Source: an uncultured Sphingomonadaceae bacterium (GTDB lineage: Bacteria; Pseudomonadota; Alphaproteobacteria; Sphingomonadales; Sphingomonadaceae). Taken from it: a stretch of DNA of 64,000 bases. Positions 45,619 through 54,876 of the stretch are shown here, in pieces. The position numbers and the translations under genes are program-made. Positions within the stretch are counted from its first letter, which is position 1. The number at the start of each line of letters is the position of its first letter. Below the pieces are notes generated by a model. It saw only the letters and a program-made list of their open reading frames with translations. It did no database searches and was not told the DNA's origin. The stretch is from NCBI GenBank assembly GCA_947489315.1, contig CANLCX010000002.1, positions 124,001 through 188,000 on the forward strand, in the 5' to 3' direction.

Positions 45619-46956
45619 ATGAATCGATCTGATCCCAAGAAATTCCGCGTCAAATCCTTTGGCTGTCAAATGAACGTCTATGATGGCGAGCGCATGTCTG
45701 AAATGCTTGTTGATCAGGGCATGTCTAGCGCCGCCGATGGAGAAGACGCTGACCTAGTTGTCCTGAACACCTGTCACATTCGAGAAAAAGCCGCCGAGAA
45801 AGTCTATTCCGACATCGGCCGGTTGCGTGGCAAAGACGGCAAGAGCCCAATGATCGCGGTCGCTGGCTGCGTCGCACAGGCGGAAGGCAAAGAGATCTCA
45901 CGCCGCGCGCCCAGTGTTGATATTGTCGTGGGACCGCAAGCATATCACAGGCTGCCCGAACTTATCGAGCGTGCTAAAACTGGAAAGAAAGCACTAGACA
46001 CGGACATGCCTGCCGTGTCGAAATTCGATGTTTTGCCAACCCGCAAGAAACAAGCCCGACCGAGTGCTTTCTTAACGGTACAAGAGGGTTGCGACAAATT
46101 CTGCACCTATTGTGTGGTCCCATATACACGCGGAGCAGAAATCTCCCGTCCTTGGGGCGATCTGATCACCGAAGCTCAGGCGTTGGTTGATGGTGGCGTC
46201 AAGGAGATCACCCTTCTTGGTCAGAATGTAAATGCCTGGACCAGCGAAGATCACAAGGGTCAAAAACAAGGTCTCGATGGCTTGATCCGTGCATTGGACG
46301 GAATTGATGGTCTGGAGCGCATCCGATATACAACGAGCCACCCAAATGACATGACAGACGCGTTGATCGCTGCCCATGGTGAAGTTGCAGCGCTCATGCC
46401 TTACCTGCATCTTCCGGTACAGTCCGGCAGTGACCGCATTCTGAAGGCAATGAATCGTTCACACACAACTGAAAGCTATCTCGATATATTGTCGCGTATG
46501 CGTAAAGTCAGACCAGACATTGCGATTTCTGGCGACTTCATAGTCGGATTTCCCGGCGAAACTGATGCTGATTTTGAAGAAACCTTGGCTGTTATACGCG
46601 AAGCCAATTATTCGCAGGCCTATTCTTTCAAATATTCACCGCGGCCGGGTACGCCAGCTGCCGTAATGGATGAGCAAGTCGCACCAGAAATAATGGATGA
46701 GCGGCTCCAACGGCTGCAGGCATTGCTGAACGAACAACAGCATGAATTTAACAAACAGGCACTTGGTCGGCAGACCGATATTTTGCTGGAACGCAATGGC
46801 AAACTCAAAGGCCAACTTGTGGGTAAGACACCATGGCTGCAATCTGTTCATATCATTGCGCCTGATCTAGCAATCGGCGATATGGTCAATGTAACGATAG
46901 AAAGCGCGGGACCAAACAGCCTGCAAGGCAAGATGACACGGAGAGAAGCTGCTTAA
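45619..46956 (+). CDS. miaB: tRNA-2-methylthio-N6-dimethylallyladenosine synthase
   Basis: MiaB adds methylthio groups at A37 of tRNAs reading UNN codons. The 445-residue protein has the UPF0004 domain ([10 protein letters not shown] near residue 15), the radical-SAM cysteines CDKFCTYC near 157, and a TRAM domain at the C-terminus (about 380-440). It is nine bases after plsC and one base shared with phoH, leading the miaB-phoH-ybeY-corC run. Confidence 0.97.
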   Translation: MNRSDPKKFRVKSFGCQMNVYDGERMSEMLVDQGMSSAADGEDADLVVLNTCHIREKAAEKVYSDIGRLRGKDGKSPMIAVAGCVAQAEGKEISRRAPSVDIVVGPQAYHRLPELIERAKTGKKALDTDMPAVSKFDVLPTRKKQARPSAFLTVQEGCDKFCTYCVVPYTRGAEISRPWGDLITEAQALVDGGVKEITLLGQNVNAWTSEDHKGQKQGLDGLIRALDGIDGLERIRYTTSHPNDMTDALIAAHGEVAALMPYLHLPVQSGSDRILKAMNRSHTTESYLDILSRMRKVRPDIAISGDFIVGFPGETDADFEETLAVIREANYSQAYSFKYSPRPGTPAAVMDEQVAPEIMDERLQRLQALLNEQQHEFNKQALGRQTDILLERNGKLKGQLVGKTPWLQSVHIIAPDLAIGDMVNVTIESAGPNSLQGKMTRREAA

Positions 46957-47984
46957 TGACCAAAAAGAGCATTGCCGAAGACAAAATGAAGCTGGTGACG
47001 CTGGACGTAGAATTTGATGATCCTCAGATTTTGGGTGAACTTTTTGGCGAATATGATCGTAATATCGTTGCCATCGAAAATCGATTGGGTGTCTATATCG
47101 CGGCCCGTGGCACAAAGCTGAAAATCGAAGGTGAAGAGGAATCTGCAACCCAAGCTCGTGATGTCCTAACCGGCATCTATAATCGCTTGGAAGAAGGTCA
47201 AGAAATCGACGCTGCGGCCGTGGAAGCGATTATTGGTATGGTTGCCGATCCAAGACTTTCCAAATCAGCGAAATCGGAAGATTTGCCAAGGACAGTTAAA
47301 GCCGACATCTCCGCGCCGCCCAAAGTCATGATTAAAACGCGGAAAAAGACTATTTTTCCGCGCTCTGTTCGCCAGGCCGACTATATGGAAAAACTGGCTC
47401 GCGATGATATGATTTTTGCACTCGGACCAGCCGGGACTGGCAAAACCTATTTGGCAGTGGCTCAGGCCGTTTCACAACTCATCACCGGATCGGTGGATCG
47501 CCTTATATTATCACGGCCCGCAGTGGAGGCTGGCGAAAAAATCGGCTTTTTGCCGGGCGACATGAAGGAAAAAGTCGATCCTTTCCTCCGCCCACTTTAC
47601 GATGCACTCTATGATACTTTGCCTGCCGAGCAGGTCGAACGACGGATCGAAAGTGGTGAAATTGAAATTGCCCCTATTGCGTTCATGCGTGGTCGGACTT
47701 TAGCCGATGCCTTTGTGATTTTGGATGAAGCGCAGAACACAACCGCGGCTCAAATGAAGATGTTCCTCACACGTTTCGGTATGAACAGCCGGATGGTGAT
47801 ATGCGGAGACCCCAAACAGGTCGACTTGCCAAGCGGAGCAACCTCTGGCCTAGCCGATGCAGTGCAGAAACTAGACGGCGTCGATAGCGTCAGCACTGTA
47901 CGGTTCGGTGCCGCCGATGTCGTCCGCCATCCATTGGTCGGCAAAATAGTCGAAGCCTACGAAGGCAAAGATGCTGCAGATTGA
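46956..47984 (+). CDS. PhoH-family ATPase
   Basis: A 342-residue PhoH-like protein with an N-terminal KH-like region and a P-loop GPAGTGKTYLAVAQA near residue 152, Walker B FVILDEAQN near 252. Family members (YbeZ in E. coli) work with YbeY in ribosome maturation or RNA decay. It overlaps the miaB stop by one base and ybeY by 14 bases. Confidence 0.93.
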   Translation: MTKKSIAEDKMKLVTLDVEFDDPQILGELFGEYDRNIVAIENRLGVYIAARGTKLKIEGEEESATQARDVLTGIYNRLEEGQEIDAAAVEAIIGMVADPRLSKSAKSEDLPRTVKADISAPPKVMIKTRKKTIFPRSVRQADYMEKLARDDMIFALGPAGTGKTYLAVAQAVSQLITGSVDRLILSRPAVEAGEKIGFLPGDMKEKVDPFLRPLYDALYDTLPAEQVERRIESGEIEIAPIAFMRGRTLADAFVILDEAQNTTAAQMKMFLTRFGMNSRMVICGDPKQVDLPSGATSGLADAVQKLDGVDSVSTVRFGAADVVRHPLVGKIVEAYEGKDAAD

Positions 47985-48480
47985 ACTCAACACGGGTCCG
48001 GATTGGCAAGACAAGATTGACTGGCAGAAACGGAGCGAAAAGGCCGTAGGTGCGGCGCTTTCCATCTCACCTTATGGTGAGTTAGCTCAGCAAAGTTTTG
48101 TGTTAGAGATCAGCGTAAAGCTGTCCAACAATGATGAAGTGCAGCAACTGAATGCCGCTTATCGCGGCAAGGACAAGCCGACCAACGTGCTTTCCTTCCC
48201 CTTAGTGCCACAAGACCTATTGCAATCCTTGTCCAACAGCGACGATGGCGAGGTGCTTCTCGGCGATATCATCATGGCTCATGATGTTTGCGCCAGCGAA
48301 GCGGTAGAGAAATCTATTGCTATGGAAGACCATGCATCCCACTTGTTGGTTCATGGTGTTTTACATTTATTGGGCTATGATCATGAAACCGAAACCGATG
48401 CTCTGATTATGGAAGCATTGGAAGTCAAAGCGTTACAGAATTTAGGCATTGCCAACCCTTATACCGATCAACATATATGA
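47971..48480 (+). CDS. ybeY: Endoribonuclease YbeY
   Basis: A 169-residue zinc-dependent RNase for 16S rRNA 3'-end maturation and ribosome quality control. The metal motif HGVLHLLGYDH near residue 122 is complete. FYRGKDKPTNVLSFPL-like text (AAYRGKDKPTNVLSF near 60) is the family hallmark. It starts 14 bases inside phoH, so translation is coupled. Confidence 0.95.
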   Translation: MLQIELNTGPDWQDKIDWQKRSEKAVGAALSISPYGELAQQSFVLEISVKLSNNDEVQQLNAAYRGKDKPTNVLSFPLVPQDLLQSLSNSDDGEVLLGDIIMAHDVCASEAVEKSIAMEDHASHLLVHGVLHLLGYDHETETDALIMEALEVKALQNLGIANPYTDQHI

Positions 48481-48501
48481 TGAGTGACCAAGAACAAAAA
48501 T

Positions 48502-49449
48502 ATGTCAGACGATAACAATAATAACGGGAGCGGCGGACGGTCTTCGTCTTCGTCACGTAATGAGGATGATGAACCAGGGCGAATATGGCGCAGCCTGAAA
48601 GCCATGGTTTTCGGGGAAGCGGAAGATAATTCGCTACGCGCGCAACTCGAAGAAGTCATTGATGAACATGAAAGCGATGGCGAAACCGACAAAAATGGTG
48701 ACCCAGACATCTCTCCTGTCGAGCTGGAAATGTTACGCAACCTACTCCAATTTGGGGATCACCGGGTTGACGATATCGCGGTACCGCGCGCCGATATAAT
48801 CGCGATTGAGGAAAGCGCTCCGTTCAGCGAAATTGTTGAGATATTCTCCGAACATGGTCACAGCCGCATTCCGGTATATCGCGATAATCTCGATACAATC
48901 ATCGGTATGATCCATATCAAGGATATTTTTGCTCTGGTCGCGAAAGGCGGAACGCCGCCCACCGATATTACTCCCTATCTCCGCCAGCCCAGATTTGTTC
49001 CAGAATCGATGGGTGTACTGGATCTGCTCGCCGAAATGCGTGCTACTCGAATCCATCTGGCCATTATATTTGATGAATATAATGGCACGGAAGGGTTGGT
49101 CACGATTGAAGATATAGTTGAAGAAATTGTTGGCGATATCGAAGACGAGCATGATGATGAACCCGTACCGATGCTGAAACCGCTAGACGGCGGCATTTGG
49201 GAAGCAGACGCGCGGGCCGAGCTGGATGATGTTGGTGAGGCAATAGATTCGGCGCTGGCCGAGATTGACGAAGATGTTGATACGATCGGTGGCCTGGCCT
49301 TTGTTTTGGCTGGTCACATTCCAAAAACGGGTGAAATGCTGGAACATCCAAGCGGCTGGCAATTGGAAATATTGGAAGCTGATGACCGGCGGGTAACCAG
49401 ACTTCGCCTGTTACCGCCCAATGCTGACATCGCTGCCGCCCACCAATAA
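48502..49449 (+). CDS. CorC/HlyC-type CBS-domain protein
   Basis: A 315-residue cytosolic CorC-like protein. A low-complexity Asn/Gly/Ser stretch (residues 3-25) is followed by paired CBS domains (about 95-215, with FSEHGHSRIPVYRDN) and a CorC_HlyC domain (GLAFVLAGHIPKTGE near 265). It may help with magnesium or cobalt export. I took the ATG at 48502; a GTG at 48484 adds six residues. The usual partner lnt is not next to it; a MOSC gene is convergent. Confidence 0.88.
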   Translation: MSDDNNNNGSGGRSSSSSRNEDDEPGRIWRSLKAMVFGEAEDNSLRAQLEEVIDEHESDGETDKNGDPDISPVELEMLRNLLQFGDHRVDDIAVPRADIIAIEESAPFSEIVEIFSEHGHSRIPVYRDNLDTIIGMIHIKDIFALVAKGGTPPTDITPYLRQPRFVPESMGVLDLLAEMRATRIHLAIIFDEYNGTEGLVTIEDIVEEIVGDIEDEHDDEPVPMLKPLDGGIWEADARAELDDVGEAIDSALAEIDEDVDTIGGLAFVLAGHIPKTGEMLEHPSGWQLEILEADDRRVTRLRLLPPNADIAAAHQ

Positions 49450-49451
49450 GG

Positions 49452-50105
49452 CTAAACCGCGGCCAGTTGAGCTGCGCGCTTGCGCCAAGTTTCTGCCAGA
49501 ACCGGCATCTTAGATAGCGCCAATAGCTCGGCGCTTTGCCCCTTATGATTACCGCCAATTATGAGACCGAACAGACGCTCTAGGGGCCAGTCGGAATGAG
49601 GCCTGTCCTGCTGGACCAATCTATCACCAGCCTTCACTGCACCGGGCTCCAACACTCTGAAATAGCTACCAGATTTGGACGTCTTGACCACGGTCTTCAA
49701 CACATCGGGCTTCCCAAAATGATGATTGAGCTTCCAGCATGGCTGGCGAGCATGACTGCACTCTATCAAGGCTTCGCCGAGCCGAAAAATATCGCCTAGG
49801 CACAGTTTGTCTTCCGTCAGGCCGGCACAACTCAGATTTTCGCCAAAGGCTCCAGGCCGATTCAGGAAATCAACATCCGGATATTTGTCTTTCCAGAAGG
49901 CATAATGTTCTGTGGGATAAAGATGCACCGCTTTATCTCGCCCGCCATGATGCAAGGGATCAGCGACTTGATTGCCATCTAGACCAAAAAAGCCCAACGC
50001 TACGGGCTCTAAAACACACTGTTTAACAATGGCACTCATTTCGCCATCCTTACGAAATGGCTTAGGTGTGCCGATCAGCAGGTTATCAAGCTTCGTTTCA
50101 ATCAT
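49452..50105 (-). CDS. MOSC-domain protein (YiiM-like)
   Basis: A 217-residue MOSC-domain protein, beta-barrel fold used for molybdenum-cofactor sulfur transfer or detoxification. FGENLSCAGLTED near residue 94 and HARQPCWKL near 128 hold the conserved cysteine. MOSC proteins of the YiiM type detoxify hydroxylated purine analogues using molybdenum cofactor. Moco supply in the window is represented only by moaD/moaE. It is convergent with the CorC gene, whose stop is two bases away. Confidence 0.87.
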   Translation of the reverse strand: MIETKLDNLLIGTPKPFRKDGEMSAIVKQCVLEPVALGFFGLDGNQVADPLHHGGRDKAVHLYPTEHYAFWKDKYPDVDFLNRPGAFGENLSCAGLTEDKLCLGDIFRLGEALIECSHARQPCWKLNHHFGKPDVLKTVVKTSKSGSYFRVLEPGAVKAGDRLVQQDRPHSDWPLERLFGLIIGGNHKGQSAELLALSKMPVLAETWRKRAAQLAAV

Positions 50106-50169
50106 TTACCTTGGTTAGCTGCACAAGTTCATATTGGCAATTTCCCGTTGATTATGCTTCAAGGCGCAA

Positions 50170-51351
50170 ATGGAAATAAGCGACCTGCGCATTGCACTGT
50201 ACAGCGGCAATTATAACTTCGTGCGCGATGGCGCCAATCAAGCATTAAACCGGCTAGCGGAGTATCTTTTGCGTCAGGGTGCTGCGGTCCGGATCTATTC
50301 ACCCACCACAGATACTCCCGCATTTGAACCCACTGGTGATTTGATAAGCGTGCCTTCCGTCGCGTTTCCGGGACGCGGCGAATATCGCTTTCCGACCCAT
50401 ATCTCTGCCAGCGCAAAACGCGATCTCGCTAACTTCAATCCCAATATCATCCAGATTTCGAGTCCAGACCGAGTCGGGCATAAAATGGTAGGCTGGGCGC
50501 GAAAACATGGTGTCCCGGTGCTCGCATCTGTTCATACGCGGTTTGAGACCTATCCACGCTACTATAACCTCGCTTTCCTAGAACCAGTTATAGAAGCAAT
50601 GTTAAGGCGTCTTTATCGGCGCTGCGACGCGCTGGTCGCGCCGTCTGAATCGATGGCTCAAGTGCTCCGGCAACAACGGATGAACTACGACGTCGGCATT
50701 TGGTCACGCGGCGTGGACAAAACCGTGTTTAACCCATCAAAACGGGATCTTTCGTGGCGCCAGTCATTTGGCATTGCTGACGATGAACCGGTTATCGGCT
50801 TTCTGGGCCGGCTGGTGATGGAAAAAGGACTCGATGTCTTTTCTGATACTATTGATGAATTAAAGCGCCGCCGGATCAAGCATCGCGTCATCATCATTGG
50901 CGAAGGTCCTGCGAAACAATGGTTTGAAGAACGGATGGAAGATGCGATTTTTGCGGGCTTCCAGCAGGGCCATGATCTCGGCCGTGCCGTCGCCAGCATG
51001 GATATGCTCTTTAATCCTTCGGTGACCGAAACATTTGGCAATGTAACACTCGAAGCCATGGCCTGCGGACTTCCCGTTGTCGCGGCGAAAGCAACCGGCA
51101 GTCAAAGCCTAGTCAAAGACAAAGAATCCGGGCGATTGGTTACTCCTGGTGCAATTCGTGATTTTGCAGATGTGCTGCAGCTCTATTGCCAGGATGAAGT
51201 CATCCGCAAAGCGCATGGCGCTGCTGGCGAAAACCGCGCCGACGAGTTTAGCTGGGATCAGATCAACAACGCGGTTGCCGAAACCTATATTCGCCTCATT
51301 CGACAGCGGCAGTCAGGTCAGAGCCCGATCAAACAGGCTGCGGTTCGCTAG
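50170..51351 (+). CDS. GT4-family glycosyltransferase
   Basis: A 393-residue GT-B glycosyltransferase. The N-terminal domain begins with LYSGNYNFVRDGANQALNR, where the acceptor is usually bound, and the C-terminal donor domain has FLGRLVMEKGLDVF near 212 and the EX7E motif in NPSVTETFGNVTLEAMA near 285. The closest pattern is GDP-mannose-dependent mannosyltransferases or SQD2-like glycolipid enzymes. Sugar and acceptor are unknown. It is divergent from the MOSC gene. Confidence 0.85.
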   Translation: MEISDLRIALYSGNYNFVRDGANQALNRLAEYLLRQGAAVRIYSPTTDTPAFEPTGDLISVPSVAFPGRGEYRFPTHISASAKRDLANFNPNIIQISSPDRVGHKMVGWARKHGVPVLASVHTRFETYPRYYNLAFLEPVIEAMLRRLYRRCDALVAPSESMAQVLRQQRMNYDVGIWSRGVDKTVFNPSKRDLSWRQSFGIADDEPVIGFLGRLVMEKGLDVFSDTIDELKRRRIKHRVIIIGEGPAKQWFEERMEDAIFAGFQQGHDLGRAVASMDMLFNPSVTETFGNVTLEAMACGLPVVAAKATGSQSLVKDKESGRLVTPGAIRDFADVLQLYCQDEVIRKAHGAAGENRADEFSWDQINNAVAETYIRLIRQRQSGQSPIKQAAVR

Positions 51352-51357
51352 GCCTAT

Positions 51358-51819
51358 TTAACGCAACACACCCTTTGCAGTCATCATCCGTGCATACCAG
51401 ATGAGTAAAATGATCGACAACCAGATGACAGCGGTAAAAATCAAAATAGCTGGTGTATTCAAGCTGGCTGGCATGTCGGCTGTCATCTGATAGATTGATG
51501 AACCAATTAATCCGATGAAGGATATCACAAATGCCGCCACCGCATGACGGCTGCGCAATAACAACAACAACGAACCAATAACCGCGCCCCATACACCAAG
51601 CGCCCAGACAGCGTCAGCCCAAGCAGGAAACGCGTAAAAATAGTCCAGTTGTTCTGGCGTAAATGCACTCATATAAGATTCGTTTCGTGACTGCGTCATT
51701 GTGTAGTCAAATGCGCCACCAGAATTCCAGAGCGTTGCAATGATACCAACAACCCATAAGTGCCAAGGTGTTGCTGGCCGAATGTCGTTCCCGGCCACAT
51801 TCTCAACTGTCTCAGACAT
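51358..51819 (-). CDS. Four-helix membrane protein of unknown function
   Basis: A 153-residue protein with four predicted membrane helices (about residues 19-37, 62-85, 90-112 and 120-145). Nothing catalytic is visible; WNSGGAFDYTMTQSRN in the first loop is polar and conserved-looking. I do not recognise a family name. The gene is convergent with the glycosyltransferase and divergent from rarA. Confidence 0.7.
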   Translation of the reverse strand: MSETVENVAGNDIRPATPWHLWVVGIIATLWNSGGAFDYTMTQSRNESYMSAFTPEQLDYFYAFPAWADAVWALGVWGAVIGSLLLLLRSRHAVAAFVISFIGLIGSSIYQMTADMPASLNTPAILIFTAVIWLSIILLIWYARMMTAKGVLR

Positions 51820-51936
51820 GTTTTTCCTCCCTATTATCCAACCACATCATATCACGAGCCCAGCTGACTACAAAATTTTGGCAGAAGTATAGGAACATGC
51901 TGGTTTTCAGGCGAGAAAATGCCATAACGACAAGCA

Positions 51937-53256
51937 ATGGACGATTTCTTCACCACTGATGATGCACCGCAAGGAACGGACACGCTTCCTGTCAATGCAC
52001 CCCTTGCGGAAAAACTCAGACCGAGAAACCTCGACGAGGTGGTTGGTCAAGATCATCTGGTAGGAGAAGAAGGCGCACTCAAACGTATGATCGTCGCCGG
52101 AAAACTATCTTCTATCATTTTCTGGGGGCCGCCTGGCACGGGTAAGACCAGTTTAGCGCGATTGCTAGCCAATGAAACAGACCTGCGCTTCAAAGCAATT
52201 TCAGCGGTTTTTTCTGGCGTTGGTGACCTTAAAAAGGTTTTTGCAGAGGCCGAGCAACGGCAAAAGACTGGCAAACAGACCTTGTTGTTCGTGGATGAAA
52301 TCCATCGTTTTAATCGCTCTCAGCAAGATAGTTTTTTGCCCTATGTAGAGAAGGGCACGGTGATATTGGTTGGTGCAACCACTGAAAATCCATCGTTTGA
52401 ACTCAACGCAGCCCTGTTAAGCCGGACGCAGGTATTGATCCTGAATCGACTGGATAGCGCCGCACTGGGACAGCTTTTGACCAAGGCGGAAGCATTGACA
52501 GAGAGCGCCCTGCCCGTGACGGACGGGGCGCGCGAAGCATTAATCGCCAGTGCAGATGGTGATGGGCGCTTTTTGCTCAATCAGGCCGAGACTCTATTTT
52601 CGCTCAGTATCGATGAACCTCTGGATTCCGCTGCGCTGGCAAAATTGCTGCACCGGCGGATGGCGGTCTATGACAAGGACCGCGAGGGTCACTATAATCT
52701 GATATCCGCCCTGCATAAATCGCTGCGCGGATCGGACCCGCAGGCCTCGCTCTATTATCTCGCGCGCATGTTGGTGGCAGGTGAAGAACCGCTTTATATC
52801 CTGCGCCGCATAGTCCGCTTTGCAAGCGAGGATATCGGCCTGGCGGATCCGCAAGCGTTGGTACAAGCACTAGCCGCAAAAGACGCCTATGACTTTCTGG
52901 GCAGTCCCGAAGGCGAACTGGCAATAGTACAAGCCTGTCTCTATTGCGCCACGGCTCCGAAATCCAATGCAGCTTATAAAGCCCAGAAAGCCGCCTGGAA
53001 ATCCGCGAAACAGACTGGTTCTTTGATGCCGCCGCAGAACATCCTCAACGCGCCGACAAAGCTGATGAAAGAAATCGGCTATGGTGAAGGGTATAGCTAT
53101 GACCATGAGAGTGATGAAGGCTTTTCCGGTGACAATTATTGGCCAGAAGAGATGGAACCGGAACAATTTTACAGACCGGTCGATCGCGGATTTGAGCATA
53201 AAATTCGGGAAAGACTGGACTATTGGGAGACCTTGCGGCGTGATAACAAAGTTTAG
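51937..53256 (+). CDS. rarA: Replication-associated recombination protein A
   Basis: A 439-residue AAA+ ATPase (MgsA/RarA) that acts at stalled replication forks. Walker A GPPGTGKTSLARLLA near residue 67, Walker B DEIHRFNRSQQDSFLP near 120, and the long C-terminal tetramer domain are present. The following gene begins inside its last codons, so the two are coupled. Confidence 0.95.
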   Translation: MDDFFTTDDAPQGTDTLPVNAPLAEKLRPRNLDEVVGQDHLVGEEGALKRMIVAGKLSSIIFWGPPGTGKTSLARLLANETDLRFKAISAVFSGVGDLKKVFAEAEQRQKTGKQTLLFVDEIHRFNRSQQDSFLPYVEKGTVILVGATTENPSFELNAALLSRTQVLILNRLDSAALGQLLTKAEALTESALPVTDGAREALIASADGDGRFLLNQAETLFSLSIDEPLDSAALAKLLHRRMAVYDKDREGHYNLISALHKSLRGSDPQASLYYLARMLVAGEEPLYILRRIVRFASEDIGLADPQALVQALAAKDAYDFLGSPEGELAIVQACLYCATAPKSNAAYKAQKAAWKSAKQTGSLMPPQNILNAPTKLMKEIGYGEGYSYDHESDEGFSGDNYWPEEMEPEQFYRPVDRGFEHKIRERLDYWETLRRDNKV

Positions 53257-53761
53257 AAGTTCGACAGCTGCCATATCGATATTTTCAGCATTACTCGCAG
53301 CCGGACCGTCTTATGCCGAGACCAAAGCAGCGGAAACAGCCTGGTATCTTGTAGATGAAATTATCGAAGACGAAGCACCGGACTATCGCAGCGATATCTT
53401 TTTCGCCGACAAAGCCAGCATCAAGCAGGAAGATGGGTATACCTCTGTTTCGATTTCCCACATCATTATGGCGCGAAGCGAGATCAAAGATATGCGCTCA
53501 CGCATTCTGATCGATTGCAATCAACATATCTACGCGGCGATGGAAGTTGCTGAATATGATCAAGATAACAAACTGGTCACATCCAAAGCTATCGATTTGG
53601 AAACGGTAGAATGGATATTGCCCTATGCCAATTCTGGTTATGTCAGTGTTTTCCGATTTGCGTGTGAGCCGAACATAAAATTTGGATCGCAGAAATTTCG
53701 CGGTGATATACAGCCGCTGACATCTGTAATGGCTTACTTAAATGCCGATTGGAGCAAATAA
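53240..53761 (+). CDS. Exported protein of unknown function
   Basis: A 173-residue protein whose GTG start at 53240 lies in the last bases of rarA, with GGAGA ten bases upstream. It has a signal peptide (cleavage after GPSYA) and a small mature domain with two Cys (LIDCNQ and FACEPN). No motif identifies it. The open frame starts further upstream at 53081, but that part is inside rarA and lacks a signal sequence. The quinone oxidoreductase gene begins one base after its stop. Confidence 0.65.
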   Translation: MITKFRSSTAAISIFSALLAAGPSYAETKAAETAWYLVDEIIEDEAPDYRSDIFFADKASIKQEDGYTSVSISHIIMARSEIKDMRSRILIDCNQHIYAAMEVAEYDQDNKLVTSKAIDLETVEWILPYANSGYVSVFRFACEPNIKFGSQKFRGDIQPLTSVMAYLNADWSK

Positions 53762-54754
53762 ATGGCGAGCACCTATCGCGCAGCGGTCTGTACAGCATTG
53801 ACGGGACCAGATTCTATTCGAGTGGAGGACATCGAAGCGCCGCCGCTGAAAGCCGGAGAGGTTCGGATAGCGGTAAAAGCAGCGGGCCTCAACTTTCCCG
53901 ACTTACTAATGACCTATGGCAAATATCAATTTCGTCCCGACCCGCCCTTCATACCGGGACTGGAAGTAGCTGGAACCGTGATCGAGATAGGCGAAGCTGT
54001 TACCGGCCTTTCCTTAGGTGATCGCGTGATGGGTGGAAGCAAAGGAAATGGTTTTGCTGAACAGATCGTTCTGCCCGAAACGGCCATTCGTTCATTGCCC
54101 GCTGCATTGTCCTTTGCTGAAGGGGCGTGTTGGCATGGGGCCGCTATCACGGCATGGCATGCACTAAACGACAAAGCAGCATTGCACGAAGGAGAAAGCA
54201 TCCTGATCCTCGGAGCAAGTGGTGGCGTTGGCATGGCGGCGGTTAAACTCGCCAAGCATAGAGGCGCTAGGATCATCGCCACTGGTTCCAGTGACAAAAA
54301 GCGCAAGGCAATTGAAGATGCCGGTGCAGACCATAGCCTCGACCCCGCCGACCCGGAACTGGCGGCCAAAGTAAAAGCCCTCACCGACAGCAAAGGCGTC
54401 GATGTTGTATTTGATCCCGTTGGCGGCGACTTGGCTATAACCGCGACGCGCTCGATCAGCTGGGGCGGCCGTTATCTTATCGTCGGCTTTGCCAGCGGAG
54501 ACATCCCTTCCTTCCCGGCCAATCATGCTTTGATAAAAGGGTATAGCCTCATAGGACTGCGTGCAGGCGAAAGCGCTCGACGCGATCCGGAACTCGCTAA
54601 GCGAAGTGAGCAAGCACTCCGCAGCCTGGCAGAACAAGGCGTGATGCGCCCGCATATCTCACACAGTTTCGCACTGGACGATGCCGCCGATGCGCTGCGC
54701 GTCCTCGAACAACGGGCCGTTATCGGTAGAGCGGTCATTGAAATGACGCTCTAA
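53762..54754 (+). CDS. NADPH:quinone oxidoreductase-like zinc-free MDR
   Basis: A 330-residue member of the medium-chain dehydrogenase/reductase family, quinone oxidoreductase group. The dinucleotide fold is shown by ILGASGGVGMAAVKLAK near residue 142, and the catalytic-zinc ligands are absent. VFDPVGGDLA near 215 is typical. Substrate uncertain. It starts immediately after the exported-protein stop. Confidence 0.88.
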   Translation: MASTYRAAVCTALTGPDSIRVEDIEAPPLKAGEVRIAVKAAGLNFPDLLMTYGKYQFRPDPPFIPGLEVAGTVIEIGEAVTGLSLGDRVMGGSKGNGFAEQIVLPETAIRSLPAALSFAEGACWHGAAITAWHALNDKAALHEGESILILGASGGVGMAAVKLAKHRGARIIATGSSDKKRKAIEDAGADHSLDPADPELAAKVKALTDSKGVDVVFDPVGGDLAITATRSISWGGRYLIVGFASGDIPSFPANHALIKGYSLIGLRAGESARRDPELAKRSEQALRSLAEQGVMRPHISHSFALDDAADALRVLEQRAVIGRAVIEMTL

Positions 54755-54876
54755 GCTATCGCGTTACATATGATTACACTATCTCGCCGCCCAAACGCTA
54801 CTCAACACTATATCTCACATAGGGAACGTGTTAACGTTTTTCCCTGAACTGAAGTTTTCATAATAGGGGAATAGAA

